Below, piece after piece: positions 16,985 to 24,936 of a DNA stretch of 64,000 bases (position 1 is the first letter of the stretch; each line of letters opens with the position of its first letter). The notes beneath the pieces are model-generated. The model was not told where the DNA came from and did no database searches. It worked only from the letters and a program-made list of their open reading frames with translations. The stretch spans positions 1-64,000 of the forward strand of contig JAHWIK010000033.1 in assembly GCA_019322485.1 (NCBI GenBank). Reading direction: 5' to 3'. The translations under genes and the position numbers were made by a program. Source of the DNA: Candidatus Woesearchaeota archaeon. GTDB taxonomy: Archaea; Nanobdellota; Nanobdellia; Woesearchaeales; JAHWIC01.

Positions 16985-17452
16985 ATGTCAAAAACAATTG
17001 GAATCGCTGACACAACTTTCGCAAGAGTTGATATGGCAAAGTTTGCAATCAAAACAATAAAAGACAATGCAGCTGGAATAAAGATAGTGAGATACACTGT
17101 TCCGGGCGTTAAGGACTTGCCAATTGCATGCAAGAAATTAATCGACGAGTATGGCTGCGATTTGTGCATGGCTTTAGGTATGCCTGGGCCAGAGCCAATT
17201 GACAAGCAGTGTGCTCATGAAGCCTCAACAGGAATCATAAGAGCACAGCTACTAACAAACAAGCACATCCTAGAAGTGTTCATACATATGGACGAAGCTA
17301 AGAATGATAAAGAACTGTTCAAAGTCACAAAAGACCGCACGACAAAACATGCATTAAATGTGGTTGCCTTGCTTAATGGTCCTGAAGGATTGCAAAAAAG
17401 AGCTGGTACTGGCCGTAGACAAGGCCATGAAGATATTAAAGCAATAATTTAG
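16985..17452 (+). CDS. ribC: Archaeal-type riboflavin synthase
   Basis: 155 residues of the archaeal riboflavin synthase family, which joins two 6,7-dimethyl-8-ribityllumazine molecules into riboflavin and is a paralogue of lumazine synthase rather than of bacterial RibE. Visible motifs are GIADTTFARVDM, TVPGVKDLPIACKKL, ALGMPGPEPIDKQCAHEAS and HALNVVALLNGPEGLQKRAG. The start at 16985 (MSKTIG) fits the family N-terminus; an ATG three codons earlier is also possible. A TATA-like stretch at about 16949-16960 overlaps the tail of repeat E1. Lumazine synthase begins 13 bp downstream. Confidence 0.93.
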   Translation: MSKTIGIADTTFARVDMAKFAIKTIKDNAAGIKIVRYTVPGVKDLPIACKKLIDEYGCDLCMALGMPGPEPIDKQCAHEASTGIIRAQLLTNKHILEVFIHMDEAKNDKELFKVTKDRTTKHALNVVALLNGPEGLQKRAGTGRRQGHEDIKAII

Positions 17453-17465
17453 TTGGGGGTAGAAA

Positions 17466-17879
17466 ATGACAAATGAAAAACTCGGATTAGTAATATCTGA
17501 CTATAATGCAGATGTTACACACCTAATGGGAAAGATAGCAGAGGAGCATGCAGTATTCCTTGGGGCTAAGATAGCAAAGACTATAAGAGTGCCAGGCGCT
17601 TTTGACATGCCTATAGCAGTAAAGAAACTAGTAGACTCAAAAGCAATTGACGGCGTAGTAACTCTTGGAACTGTAATTGAAGGAGACACAGACCATGACA
17701 ATATTGTTGCAAGCAATGCAGCAAGAAAGATAACAGACATCTCTGTAGAATCTGGAAAACCAGTAAGCTTAGGTATATCGGGCCCAAAGATGAGCCATCC
17801 TGACGCTGTAAAAAGAATAGAGACTTATTCAAAGAGAGCTGTAGAAACTGCTGTAAAGCTTCTTAGAAGGCTAAAATAA
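17466..17879 (+). CDS. ribH: 6,7-dimethyl-8-ribityllumazine synthase
   Basis: 137 residues of the lumazine synthase family, which condenses 5-amino-6-ribitylaminouracil with dihydroxybutanone phosphate. Signature elements are VPGAFDMPIAVKKL and GTVIEGDTDHDNIVA (the GxxIxGxTxH box with the catalytic histidine). It feeds the riboflavin synthase encoded just upstream; a GGGGGT ribosome site lies in the 13-bp gap, so both are on one message. Length is slightly short but complete. Confidence 0.93.
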   Translation: MTNEKLGLVISDYNADVTHLMGKIAEEHAVFLGAKIAKTIRVPGAFDMPIAVKKLVDSKAIDGVVTLGTVIEGDTDHDNIVASNAARKITDISVESGKPVSLGISGPKMSHPDAVKRIETYSKRAVETAVKLLRRLK

Positions 17880-17915
17880 GCAAATTTTTTAAACTTTACA
17901 CATATTACAGTTATT

Positions 17916-18278
17916 ATGAAGCGAAGCAAAGTACACAGCTTCATTTTATTCAGTTTGGGGGCATGGTTTGAAGAAGCTAATAAGAGGATAGAAGATAAGC
18001 CCCTCCAGGTCAGTATTTCTAAAAAGACCTTTATAGAGCTCGTCATGAACGCAGGCATTGCAAAGAAACAAGAGAGGGCTTTATACAAAAACCTAGAAGA
18101 GCTTGAAAAGAAGAAAACAATCTCTTACACAAACAAGAGCCTTGCACTAACAAAAAAAGGAGAAAAGCTCTACTCAAAAATCAAGCAAGATATGGCGCCT
18201 TACATAAATGTCCTTGAAAAGCTTGTAACACAATCACCTACTTCTTACACGAGAAAAGTGCAGACTGTATTTAGGTAA
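17916..18278 (+). CDS. Archaeal winged-helix protein of unknown function
   Basis: 120 residues starting MKRSKVHSFILFSLGAWFEE, with a helix-turn-helix-like core (SISKKTFIELVMNAGIAKKQ, YKNLEELEKKK) and a wing (ISYTNKSLALTKKGEKLYSK). I read it as a conserved archaeal winged-helix family, probably a DNA-binding regulator. TTTTTTAAAC about 25-30 nt before the ATG suggests a leaderless message of its own. It follows the riboflavin genes, but no functional link is visible. Confidence 0.65.
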   Translation: MKRSKVHSFILFSLGAWFEEANKRIEDKPLQVSISKKTFIELVMNAGIAKKQERALYKNLEELEKKKTISYTNKSLALTKKGEKLYSKIKQDMAPYINVLEKLVTQSPTSYTRKVQTVFR

Positions 18279-18358
18279 AGCTTTATAAATTGACCTGAAG
18301 TTCCAATAGAAAAAGATTCTAAGGTGTTTTAGTACATTAGAAACAAGGAGAAGAAAGA

Positions 18359-19480
18359 ATGCAAGATAATGGAATGGATGATAAGCCAATAAATCGAGAT
18401 ACTGAAACATCAGTTGTAAGCACACCATCAAGCACAGGAAGTAGTGAGTTTGGAGGCTATCGTTTTCCCAGACCCCTTTATCTTACAAGACAGAGCATAC
18501 AAAGAAAACTAGACTCTGCTAAACCCTATCCAAGCAAGCTTGGAAACATTACACTAGATGAAGCGCCGAGATCAATACAGACTGAAACAAGTGTTGGAAT
18601 AGTTTTTAGGGCAGTTTGTGACCTAGAGGGTCATGGATTCTGGATTCCATTCGAAGGAAAAGAAGAAAGAGTAATTGCATTCAAAGGTTACCATAACTGG
18701 CACCATCATGGCTACTGTGAGGTCGATGAAGATACTGGAAAGTTCAGAATAAGAAATGAACTGGCAAGAGCCAGAGTTCATAGCGATAATCTAATAAGAC
18801 TGCACAGAGAAGGGGAACTTAACCTAGCCTTAACCAGAGGACTACGCCAAAGGGGATATGGAAATCTAGTCATACCAGTCTATGAAGCAAGAGAACTCTC
18901 AGGCATGGCATATATAGCAATGGAATATGTTGACGGAAAAGACCTTAGCCAGAAGATTGAAGAAGGAGAGTTTGAAGTAAGAAGAGCGGTTAGACTGGCA
19001 AGAGACATAGCAAGAGTTCTTGATGTTATGAAGGTAGAAGATATTGTTCATAGGGATCTTAAGCCACGTAATGTCATGGTTTGTGGGGAAGGTGAAAGTG
19101 AGTATGCAAGGGTTGGTGACTTAGGTCTTGCAAAGAGGGCTGATGCTGACATAGGAGTAAGTGTTGCTATTGTAGGCACACGAGGCAGTAGCGCACCAGA
19201 ACAATTTACAGGTGGCTATGAATTAAGTCCAAACTCCGATATATATTCGTTAGGATTCATTATACGTGAGATGCTCTTAGGTTCATTAGATGTAGACCCA
19301 AGAGCAGATATCTCTGACTTCAGAAGAGATGTGCCAGGATGGTTGATTGAGTTGGCAACTGAATGTATGAGAAAGGATGAAACAAGACCCTTAGGAAGGA
19401 TAACAGTCAAAAGAAAATCTCCAAAAAGGCCAACAACTAAGAGCTTGATAAAAGCATTTGATGAATTTCTGAAATCTTAG
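18359..19480 (+). CDS. Hanks-type Ser/Thr protein kinase
   Basis: 373 residues. The kinase core starts near residue 75 and has the ATP-anchoring lysine candidate in RVIAFKG, a hinge MEYVDGKDL, the catalytic loop HRDLKPRN (H231, D233, K235, N238), a metal-binding DLG (D254) in place of DFG, the activation segment end SSAPEQ and SDIYSLGFIIREML. The glycine-rich loop is not obvious, and the lobe between lysine and hinge contains an unusual histidine-rich insert (NWHHHGY). It is soluble, with no membrane segment. The first ~70 residues are Ser/Thr-rich and probably disordered. AAGGAG at 18344-18349 supports the start. Substrates are unknown. Confidence 0.87.
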   Translation: MQDNGMDDKPINRDTETSVVSTPSSTGSSEFGGYRFPRPLYLTRQSIQRKLDSAKPYPSKLGNITLDEAPRSIQTETSVGIVFRAVCDLEGHGFWIPFEGKEERVIAFKGYHNWHHHGYCEVDEDTGKFRIRNELARARVHSDNLIRLHREGELNLALTRGLRQRGYGNLVIPVYEARELSGMAYIAMEYVDGKDLSQKIEEGEFEVRRAVRLARDIARVLDVMKVEDIVHRDLKPRNVMVCGEGESEYARVGDLGLAKRADADIGVSVAIVGTRGSSAPEQFTGGYELSPNSDIYSLGFIIREMLLGSLDVDPRADISDFRRDVPGWLIELATECMRKDETRPLGRITVKRKSPKRPTTKSLIKAFDEFLKS

Positions 19481-19486
19481 TAATTA

Positions 19487-20170
19487 CTATTTCTCCAAAA
19501 TTATAATATTCCCGCGGCCTTTCTTTATCTTTTTAACAACACCTTTGTGCTCAAGCTCAGCTATCATCAAGCTCATCTTTGCTTCAGAAAGTGGGAAATG
19601 CTTTCTTATCTCTTTTTGTGTTGCTCTGCCGCCTTCCTGCTTTAGTATCTTTACTATCTTATCAAGGTCTGCAGGCTCTTTCTCTGCCTTTTCTTCCTTC
19701 CTTTTTGGCTTCTTTCTTTTGAGCAAATAAATAACAGCAGCTAAAGCAACTAAAACAAGCACCCCAACAAGAACATAAGCAGCAACAGGCTTTCCATCCT
19801 CAAAATATTCATCTGGCCTGATTTCATCAGATTCATCTATCAGTTTGGTCTCTTCATCAAAGCTGGGGAACAAGACCAAATCAAGCACATAAGTGCCTTC
19901 ATCCTTTACAGAAACAGTTTCCTCAGCAGATGCCTCAACAAGCCCTCCATTGTAGTAGCTTGCCTTTATGGTATAAGTGCCAACAGGAACATTAAACTCG
20001 TAATCCCCATCCTTGGATATGTACTGTTGTTTTGGCTCTGTATCTATCTCAAGCCTGACATCACTTATCTTATCCAAAGAAAGGTCATAAACAGAACCAT
20101 GAATAACAGCAGCTGATACAGTATCAACTAACATAAGCAAAAACAATAGCAAAAATAGTTTCTTTGCCAT
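19487..20170 (-). CDS. Membrane-anchored winged-helix protein with extracellular beta domain
   Basis: 227 residues: a signal peptide (1-20, ending VSAA), an extracellular carboxypeptidase-regulatory-like beta sandwich (~22-95; GSVYDLSLDKISDV, VPVGTYTIKASYY), one membrane helix (~130-150), a Lys-rich stop-transfer (KRKKPKRKEE) and a cytoplasmic winged-helix domain (~168-227; GGRATQKEIRKHF, HKGVVKKIKKGRGNIIIL). It is a one-protein signalling candidate that links an outside event to DNA binding. TTTTTAAAG lies about 25 nt before the ATG (leaderless), and a short palindrome precedes that box. It converges on the kinase gene, with stops 6 bp apart. Confidence 0.82.
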   Translation of the reverse strand: MAKKLFLLLFLLMLVDTVSAAVIHGSVYDLSLDKISDVRLEIDTEPKQQYISKDGDYEFNVPVGTYTIKASYYNGGLVEASAEETVSVKDEGTYVLDLVLFPSFDEETKLIDESDEIRPDEYFEDGKPVAAYVLVGVLVLVALAAVIYLLKRKKPKRKEEKAEKEPADLDKIVKILKQEGGRATQKEIRKHFPLSEAKMSLMIAELEHKGVVKKIKKGRGNIIILEK

Positions 20171-20203
20171 ATCGGCTCTAAAATGCCTTATTCTTTAAAA
20201 ATG

Positions 20204-20238
20204 TTTGGTATAAACCAAAAGAAGCCCAATTTGGGCTT
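20204..20238. promoter_or_regulatory. Two adjacent palindromes in a divergent promoter region
   Basis: TTTGGT-ATAA-ACCAAA at 20204-20219 and AAGCCCAA-T-TTGGGCTT at 20222-20238 lie between the membrane winged-helix gene (minus) and the coiled-coil surface operon (plus). The first abuts the TATA box of the minus gene, the second a CTTTATAAAG stretch. They look like operators. One natural candidate ligand is the membrane winged-helix protein encoded beside them. Confidence 0.45.
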
Positions 20239-20381
20239 TATAAAGTTTTAAACAGGCTCATAAAGCTTTAAATTCTGGGTTAAAAAAGTTTCTTTATAAA
20301 CAAAACAAACATACTATGTTGCAGGTTGATTAAAATAATCAGCTAAAATTTACAAAAACAAAACCTTGGAGGCATAATAAA

Positions 20382-22154
20382 ATGAAAAAACTGATTGTAT
20401 TGTTTATGTTGTCAATATTTATTTTAAGTGCTGTGCCAGTATATGCACCATATGAACAAAGTACAGAAAGTATTTCTGCAAAGGATTATGATGCTGCAAA
20501 TCCTGTTGAAGATACTGGAGATGAGCCTACACCAACCCTTATTTCTGCTGAACCTGTTGTTTATGAGCCTACAACCACATCAAGTGGTGAAGACACCCCC
20601 CTTCTAACCTGTATAAAAAGAAAGGTTGAAGCAGGCCTAACAAGAGAAGAGGCAAGAAAAAGATGTGCAGCAACTGTTGTTGCAACAGCTGTTTCTACAG
20701 CTGATGCCTATACAAATTGCCTACAAAACAAAATTAAAGCAGGCCTAACAAAAGAAGAAGCAAGACTTAAATGCGGCGGACAGGCTGTTTCCCAGATAAG
20801 GGAAAAAGCTCAAGCCTGCATAGAAAAATACCAGGAAGAAGGCCTAACCTTGGAAGAAGCAAAGAGAAAATGTGCTGGACTGGGCCTGGAAAGAGCAAAG
20901 GAGATTATTGAAGAGAACCTTGAAGGATGCATAGAAAAGATTCAGGAAAGATATCCTGATATTTCTGATGAAGATGCTAAAACAAAATGCGCTGGCCTGG
21001 TAAGAGCTAGGGTCACAAAAGTAACTAATTTTGCAAGACTTCATTCTGATGAGATAAAGAAGGTTGCTCTGATGGAAAGAGCAAGAGTCAAAGAGCTTGA
21101 AGGACTTAGTGAAGCAAAGATCAAGGCTCAGCTAAAGAATTATGCAGTTAAGATAGTAAAAAAAGCTGACTTATACAGGAAGAGACAGATTGCTGAGAAC
21201 GAGCTAGAAGACTCCAAGGAAAGGTACCGGGCTGCTAAGGAAAGATATGAGGAAGCAAAAGAAAGGCGAGAACTAAACAAAGAAGAATTCCTTGCGACAA
21301 AAGAACAATTAAAAGCATGTAAAGATGTTGATAGTGAAGAATGCGATGAACTAGAAGAGAATATCATAATATCTGCAAAAGAATTCCTAATCGAGAGTGC
21401 AGAGCTTGCTATTGAGCATCTCAACAAGATAAAGGAAAGGGTAGAGAGTAGTGATGACATAAGCGAAGAAGAAGCTGCAAAGATAATTGAAGATATTGAT
21501 AATGCAATCGAAGCTCTACAAAATGCAATTGAAGAGGTAAATGCTGCTGAAACCAAAGAAGAGGTTAAAGAAGCTGCCAAGACTATCGATAGTGTATGGA
21601 AAAGGATAAAGAACAGGGCTAAACTTCATGCAGCAAGAGTTGTTCATGCAAAGGTTGGAGAAATAATTGTCAGAAGCAGACAGCTTGAAGCAAAGCTTGA
21701 CAGGATTCTAGAAAGAATGGAAGATGAAGGCATTGAGGTTGAAGACATAGACGCTAAGGTTGGTAAGTTCAGCGACAAGATTGAGGAAGCAAGAGTCCTC
21801 CACAAGCACTCAACAGAGATGTTCATCGAAGCTAAAGAAAGTGCAAATCCTGGGCTTGTAAAAGAAGCAAGAGAGCTAGCTAAAAAAGCTCATGAAGCTC
21901 TGAAAGAGGCAAACAGAATATTAATTGATATCATAAAAGCCATCAAAGAAGCAGGCGGTTCTTTGGATGTCGAAGAGGAGGAAGAAGTAGAAGTTGTTGA
22001 AGAAGTCGAGGAAGAAGAAGAGGAAGAAGAGCTTGCTGATTCAACAACTGTTGAAGAGTATGAAGAAGAGGAGATTGAAGAGCCTGAGGAAGAGGAAGAA
22101 GAAACAGAGGAAGAAGACATAGAAGCGCCAGAAGAAGAAGAGGAGGTAGAATAA
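20382..22154 (+). CDS. Exported coiled-coil protein with Cys-flanked GLT-EEA repeats and acidic tail
   Basis: 590 residues: a signal peptide (1-~24), a Thr/Glu-rich linker, then four units of about 40 residues (~73-210) with the pattern C-x(9-10)-GLT.EEA...C (for example AGLTREEARKRC), the fourth degenerate. A long charged coiled coil (~220-520) follows, and a tail of about 65 residues made largely of Glu and Asp ends the protein. The paired cysteines could form disulfides outside the cell. A strong GGAGG site (20369-20373) precedes the ATG, and TTTATAAAC near 20293 gives a leader of about 60 nt. The next gene starts 1 bp after the stop, so they are co-translated. No enzymatic domain is seen. 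Confidence 0.82.
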   Translation: MKKLIVLFMLSIFILSAVPVYAPYEQSTESISAKDYDAANPVEDTGDEPTPTLISAEPVVYEPTTTSSGEDTPLLTCIKRKVEAGLTREEARKRCAATVVATAVSTADAYTNCLQNKIKAGLTKEEARLKCGGQAVSQIREKAQACIEKYQEEGLTLEEAKRKCAGLGLERAKEIIEENLEGCIEKIQERYPDISDEDAKTKCAGLVRARVTKVTNFARLHSDEIKKVALMERARVKELEGLSEAKIKAQLKNYAVKIVKKADLYRKRQIAENELEDSKERYRAAKERYEEAKERRELNKEEFLATKEQLKACKDVDSEECDELEENIIISAKEFLIESAELAIEHLNKIKERVESSDDISEEEAAKIIEDIDNAIEALQNAIEEVNAAETKEEVKEAAKTIDSVWKRIKNRAKLHAARVVHAKVGEIIVRSRQLEAKLDRILERMEDEGIEVEDIDAKVGKFSDKIEEARVLHKHSTEMFIEAKESANPGLVKEARELAKKAHEALKEANRILIDIIKAIKEAGGSLDVEEEEEVEVVEEVEEEEEEEELADSTTVEEYEEEEIEEPEEEEEETEEEDIEAPEEEEEVE

Positions 22155-22155
22155 A

Positions 22156-22821
22156 ATGAAAAGATTAACAGCACTATTGTTAGGTTTAGTTTTAGTCAGC
22201 TCAATGGTTTTGGCTCAGCAGGAAGCACAGGACCCAAGGATGAGACAGGCAGTACAGGCAACAGGAGAAGGAACTCCAGAGCCTATGCTGATAAGTGCTC
22301 AAACACAGACAAGATTAAGAGCCCAATCACCTGAGGACCTTCAACAGAGAATACAGCAAAGGCAGCAGGTAATGGCTCAGGAAATGCAGGGTATGGGTAT
22401 GGCTGAGCAAAAGGTTTACCAAAATCAGAACAGAGTTAGATTAGCAGTTCATTCATTGCTTGATATGGAAGACCTTGTTGGAGGCATTGGCCCCCAGGTC
22501 AGAGAGATTGCAAGGAACTTCAACAACTCAGTTCAAGCCACAATAAGGGCTGAGCAAAGAATTGAAAGAAGAAGCGCTATGGCAAGATTCTTTGCAGGTG
22601 GAGATGAAGAAGCAGCTTCAGAAATAGAAGGAAGAGTAAATCAAAACCAGGAAAGAATCCAGCAGCTTAAACAGCTAAGGGAAGAATGCGACTGCGGTGC
22701 AGAAGTAAAAGAATTGATGAGAGCGCAGGTCCAGAACATGGAGCAGGAGCAAACAAGACTAGTGGGATTAGCTCAAAGAGAAAAAGGAAGCAAAGGATTG
22801 TTTGGATGGCTTTGGAAATAA
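22156..22821 (+). CDS. Exported Gln-rich helical protein
   Basis: 221 residues with a signal peptide (MKRLTALLLGLVLVSSMVLA, cleavage before QQEAQ). The mature part is helical and rich in Gln, Arg and Glu, with a GGIGPQVREIARNFNNSV segment and a C-terminal ECDCG cysteine pair near residue 176. It starts 1 bp after the previous stop and shares the TPEPMLISA / TPTPTLISA-like segment with it (residues ~40-48), which hints at a common export or anchoring cue. It probably acts with the preceding coiled-coil protein at the cell surface. No family is recognised. Confidence 0.75.
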   Translation: MKRLTALLLGLVLVSSMVLAQQEAQDPRMRQAVQATGEGTPEPMLISAQTQTRLRAQSPEDLQQRIQQRQQVMAQEMQGMGMAEQKVYQNQNRVRLAVHSLLDMEDLVGGIGPQVREIARNFNNSVQATIRAEQRIERRSAMARFFAGGDEEAASEIEGRVNQNQERIQQLKQLREECDCGAEVKELMRAQVQNMEQEQTRLVGLAQREKGSKGLFGWLWK

Positions 22822-22900
22822 GCCATTTATTTTTTCATTTTTTAATTAATAAAAACATTTAAATACAACTATACTAAGGACAGTATTAAATGGTGACACA

Positions 22901-23113
22901 ATGAAAAAAGCACTTATCGCAGTATTGATTCTATCTTTGTTCTTGATTGGATGCGCTCCTAAAGAAGAGGCTGAAGCAGGAGAACAAAAAACAGGTGTTT
23001 CAGATGTCGATGATGTCTCATCAGGCATATCTGATGTGGATACTATTGATGATGACTTGGGTGGAGAAGAGCTTGACGATTTAGAGAAGGACCTAGCTGA
23101 GATTGATTGGTAA
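22901..23113 (+). CDS. Small acidic lipoprotein
   Basis: 70 residues: a lipoprotein signal (MKKALIAVLILSLFLIGC, lipobox LIGC) and a short acidic tail dominated by Asp, Glu and Gly (DVDDVSSGISDVDTIDDDLG). It is probably lipid-anchored on the outer face of the membrane. A TTTAAATAC stretch lies about 40 nt before the ATG, and GGTGACAC is directly upstream. It may belong with the two exported proteins just upstream, though it has its own promoter candidate. Confidence 0.65.
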   Translation: MKKALIAVLILSLFLIGCAPKEEAEAGEQKTGVSDVDDVSSGISDVDTIDDDLGGEELDDLEKDLAEIDW

Positions 23114-23145
23114 TCTTTATATAATTCTAAATTATATTTCTCTTA

Positions 23146-24243
23146 ATGATAAAACTAGACGGCAATTACGGCGAAGGTGGGGGCCAAATAGTGCGTACAG
23201 CCTTAGCTCTTTCTACAATAACTCAAAAGCCATTTGAAGTCGATAATATAAGAAAAGGACGCTGTAATGCAGGATTAAAAGCCCAGCATCTTAATTGTAT
23301 AAAAGCACTGGAAAAGCTGTGCAATGCCAAAGCTGAAGGAGCTAAACTTGCTTCAGAATACCTAAAATATTATCCAAGAAAGATAAAAGGCCAAACATTA
23401 GAGGTTGACATTGGCACAGCAGGCTCTATATCACTGCTTTTGCAGTCATTATTGATACCATGCTTCTTTGCTGATAAAAACGTCAGGCTAAGGATTATTG
23501 GCGGCACAGAAGGAAAATGGGCAATGCCTTATGATTACCTCAAAGAAATTCTTGTCCCGCAGCTCAAGAGATTCTGCGATAAGATTGATGTAAAGCTTGT
23601 AAAAAGAGGCTATTACCCCAAGGGTGGCGGAATAGTTGATATCAAGATAATCCCAAAATACAAACTAGCTGATTTTAGTAATTTTGATGAATTCTACAAA
23701 AAAGTCAAAGAAGAAAACAAAATAGAACTAATTGAGCAGGGAAACCTAATGCAGATTAAAGGTGTCTCTCATGCCTCATTAGGCCTTCAGAATGCAAAAG
23801 TAGCAGAGCGTCAAGCAAACTCAGCCAAGAACATATTAAATAAGTATAAATGTCCTATTGACATAAGAGCTGAATATGCTGATACCTTATCACCAGGAAC
23901 TGGAGTCACGCTTTGGGCAATATTCTCAAAAGACAAGGATGACATTAATGAAAAAAATCCTATAAGGCTTGGCGCAGATGCTTTGGGAGAAAGAGGAAAA
24001 CCAGCTGAAAAAGTAGGAAAAGAAGCTGCAAGCAACTTAATCAAAGAAATAGAAAGCAAAGCCTCTGTAGACAGCCATCTGGCAGACCAGATTCTCCCGT
24101 TCTTAGCTCTAACAAAAGACAGCAGGATAAAGGTGTCTGAAATAACAAACCACTGCAGAACAAATATCTATGTTATAGAGCAGTTTCTAGGAAAGTTATT
24201 TGAGATTGATGAGAAAGAAAAGATTATTTCTATCAAACAATAA
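23146..24243 (+). CDS. rtcA: RNA 3'-terminal phosphate cyclase
   Basis: 365 residues of the RtcA family, which converts RNA 3'-phosphate ends to 2',3'-cyclic phosphates through an enzyme-AMP intermediate. Features: DGNYGEGGGQIVRTALALS at the N-terminus, GTAGSISLLLQSLL, KRGYYPKGGG, SPGTGVTLWA, and SHLADQILPF, whose histidine corresponds to the adenylated residue. The ATG at 23146 follows CTTTATATAATT by about 25 nt, so it is probably leaderless. Length is normal. The zinc ribbon and aEF-1 beta genes follow with their own TATA-like TTTTTAAATTC. Confidence 0.95.
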   Translation: MIKLDGNYGEGGGQIVRTALALSTITQKPFEVDNIRKGRCNAGLKAQHLNCIKALEKLCNAKAEGAKLASEYLKYYPRKIKGQTLEVDIGTAGSISLLLQSLLIPCFFADKNVRLRIIGGTEGKWAMPYDYLKEILVPQLKRFCDKIDVKLVKRGYYPKGGGIVDIKIIPKYKLADFSNFDEFYKKVKEENKIELIEQGNLMQIKGVSHASLGLQNAKVAERQANSAKNILNKYKCPIDIRAEYADTLSPGTGVTLWAIFSKDKDDINEKNPIRLGADALGERGKPAEKVGKEAASNLIKEIESKASVDSHLADQILPFLALTKDSRIKVSEITNHCRTNIYVIEQFLGKLFEIDEKEKIISIKQ

Positions 24244-24277
24244 CCTTTTTAAATTCCCTATAAATCCTAATACTAAA

Positions 24278-24445
24278 ATGGCAGAACTAACATGTTCATC
24301 TTGTAAGAAAAGAATATCAGCAGAATCAGCAGCTAGATTTCCATGCCCTGCTTGCGGCAAGGAAGAAATAGTCAGGTGCGCACATTGCAGAGAGATAGCT
24401 GCTAAGTACAAATGCCACAGCTGCGGATTTGAAGGTCCTAACTAA
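24278..24445 (+). CDS. Zinc-ribbon protein (DUF1610 type)
   Basis: 55 residues with three CxxC knuckles plus one more: CSSC, CPAC, CAHC and CHSC, forming two zinc-binding sites. This small archaeal protein is commonly encoded next to aEF-1 beta, as here, where the next ATG starts 1 bp after its stop. That suggests a role in translation elongation or in RNA binding, but no activity is known to me. The start at 24278 is chosen because the longer frame runs into rtcA and TTTTTAAATTCCC precedes this ATG by about 30 nt. Confidence 0.8.
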   Translation: MAELTCSSCKKRISAESAARFPCPACGKEEIVRCAHCREIAAKYKCHSCGFEGPN

Positions 24446-24446
24446 A

Positions 24447-24725
24447 ATGGCAAATGCAATTGTTACAGTAAAGATAATGCCTGCTTCTCCAGAAATAGAT
24501 ATGGAATCACTGAAAGAAAAAGCTCTAAAAGATATAACAGCATTTAATGAAGGAAAAGAGACAAAAACAGGCATTGAGGAAGTTGCCTTTGGTTTAAAGG
24601 CCCTAAACATAATATTCGTTATGGATGAAGCAAAAGGCTCACCAGATCCAGTTGCAGAGAAGATATCAGCTTATGAAGAAGTAAACTCAGCAGAAGTCAC
24701 TGATGTAAGAAGAGCTGTTGGATAA
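24447..24725 (+). CDS. Archaeal translation elongation factor EF-1 beta
   Basis: 92 residues of the archaeal EF-1 beta family, the nucleotide exchange factor for EF-1 alpha. Typical elements are VTVKIMPASPEIDMESLKEK, EEVAFGLKALNIIFVMDE and the C-terminal VNSAEVTDVRRAVG. Length matches the family (about 90). The start at 24447 gives MANAIVTV and is coupled to the zinc-ribbon gene. Confidence 0.94.
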   Translation: MANAIVTVKIMPASPEIDMESLKEKALKDITAFNEGKETKTGIEEVAFGLKALNIIFVMDEAKGSPDPVAEKISAYEEVNSAEVTDVRRAVG

Positions 24726-24745
24726 ATAAAAAAATAAATTCTTTA

Positions 24746-24871
24746 TTACTCGTTGTTATAGAAGACTTTTCTGCTTCTTTTCTTAGCTCTCATAAAAGTA
24801 AGTCCGTTCCTTTTCTCTACCTGGGTCCAGACCATTATATCTCCTCGTACCTTTATCAAATCCGTTTTCAC
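24746..24871 (-). CDS. Small basic protein, 41 residues, unknown
   Basis: A GTG-started frame with an exceptionally strong GGGGGGTG ribosome site 6 nt upstream (24878-24885) and a TTTAAAT box near 24915-24925. The product contains TDLIKVRGDIMVWTQVEK and ends in the basic segment MRAKKRSRKVFYNNE. It has 41 residues and fills the only gap between aEF-1 beta and Trm1. The signals around it argue for real translation; an in-frame GTG at 24880 overlaps the ribosome site and is less likely. It is not a ribosomal protein that I recognise. Confidence 0.55.
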   Translation of the reverse strand: MKTDLIKVRGDIMVWTQVEKRNGLTFMRAKKRSRKVFYNNE

Positions 24872-24936
24872 CTCTAACACCCCCCAAAATAATAAGAAAA
24901 GTAATGCATAACTCACATTTAAATGTTTCGGTTTGT

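Noticed and set aside
21890..22174. Minus-strand Ser-rich frame opposite the acidic tail
   Set aside because: GAA/GAG-rich coding on the plus strand yields Ser/Phe codons on the other strand; no independent support.
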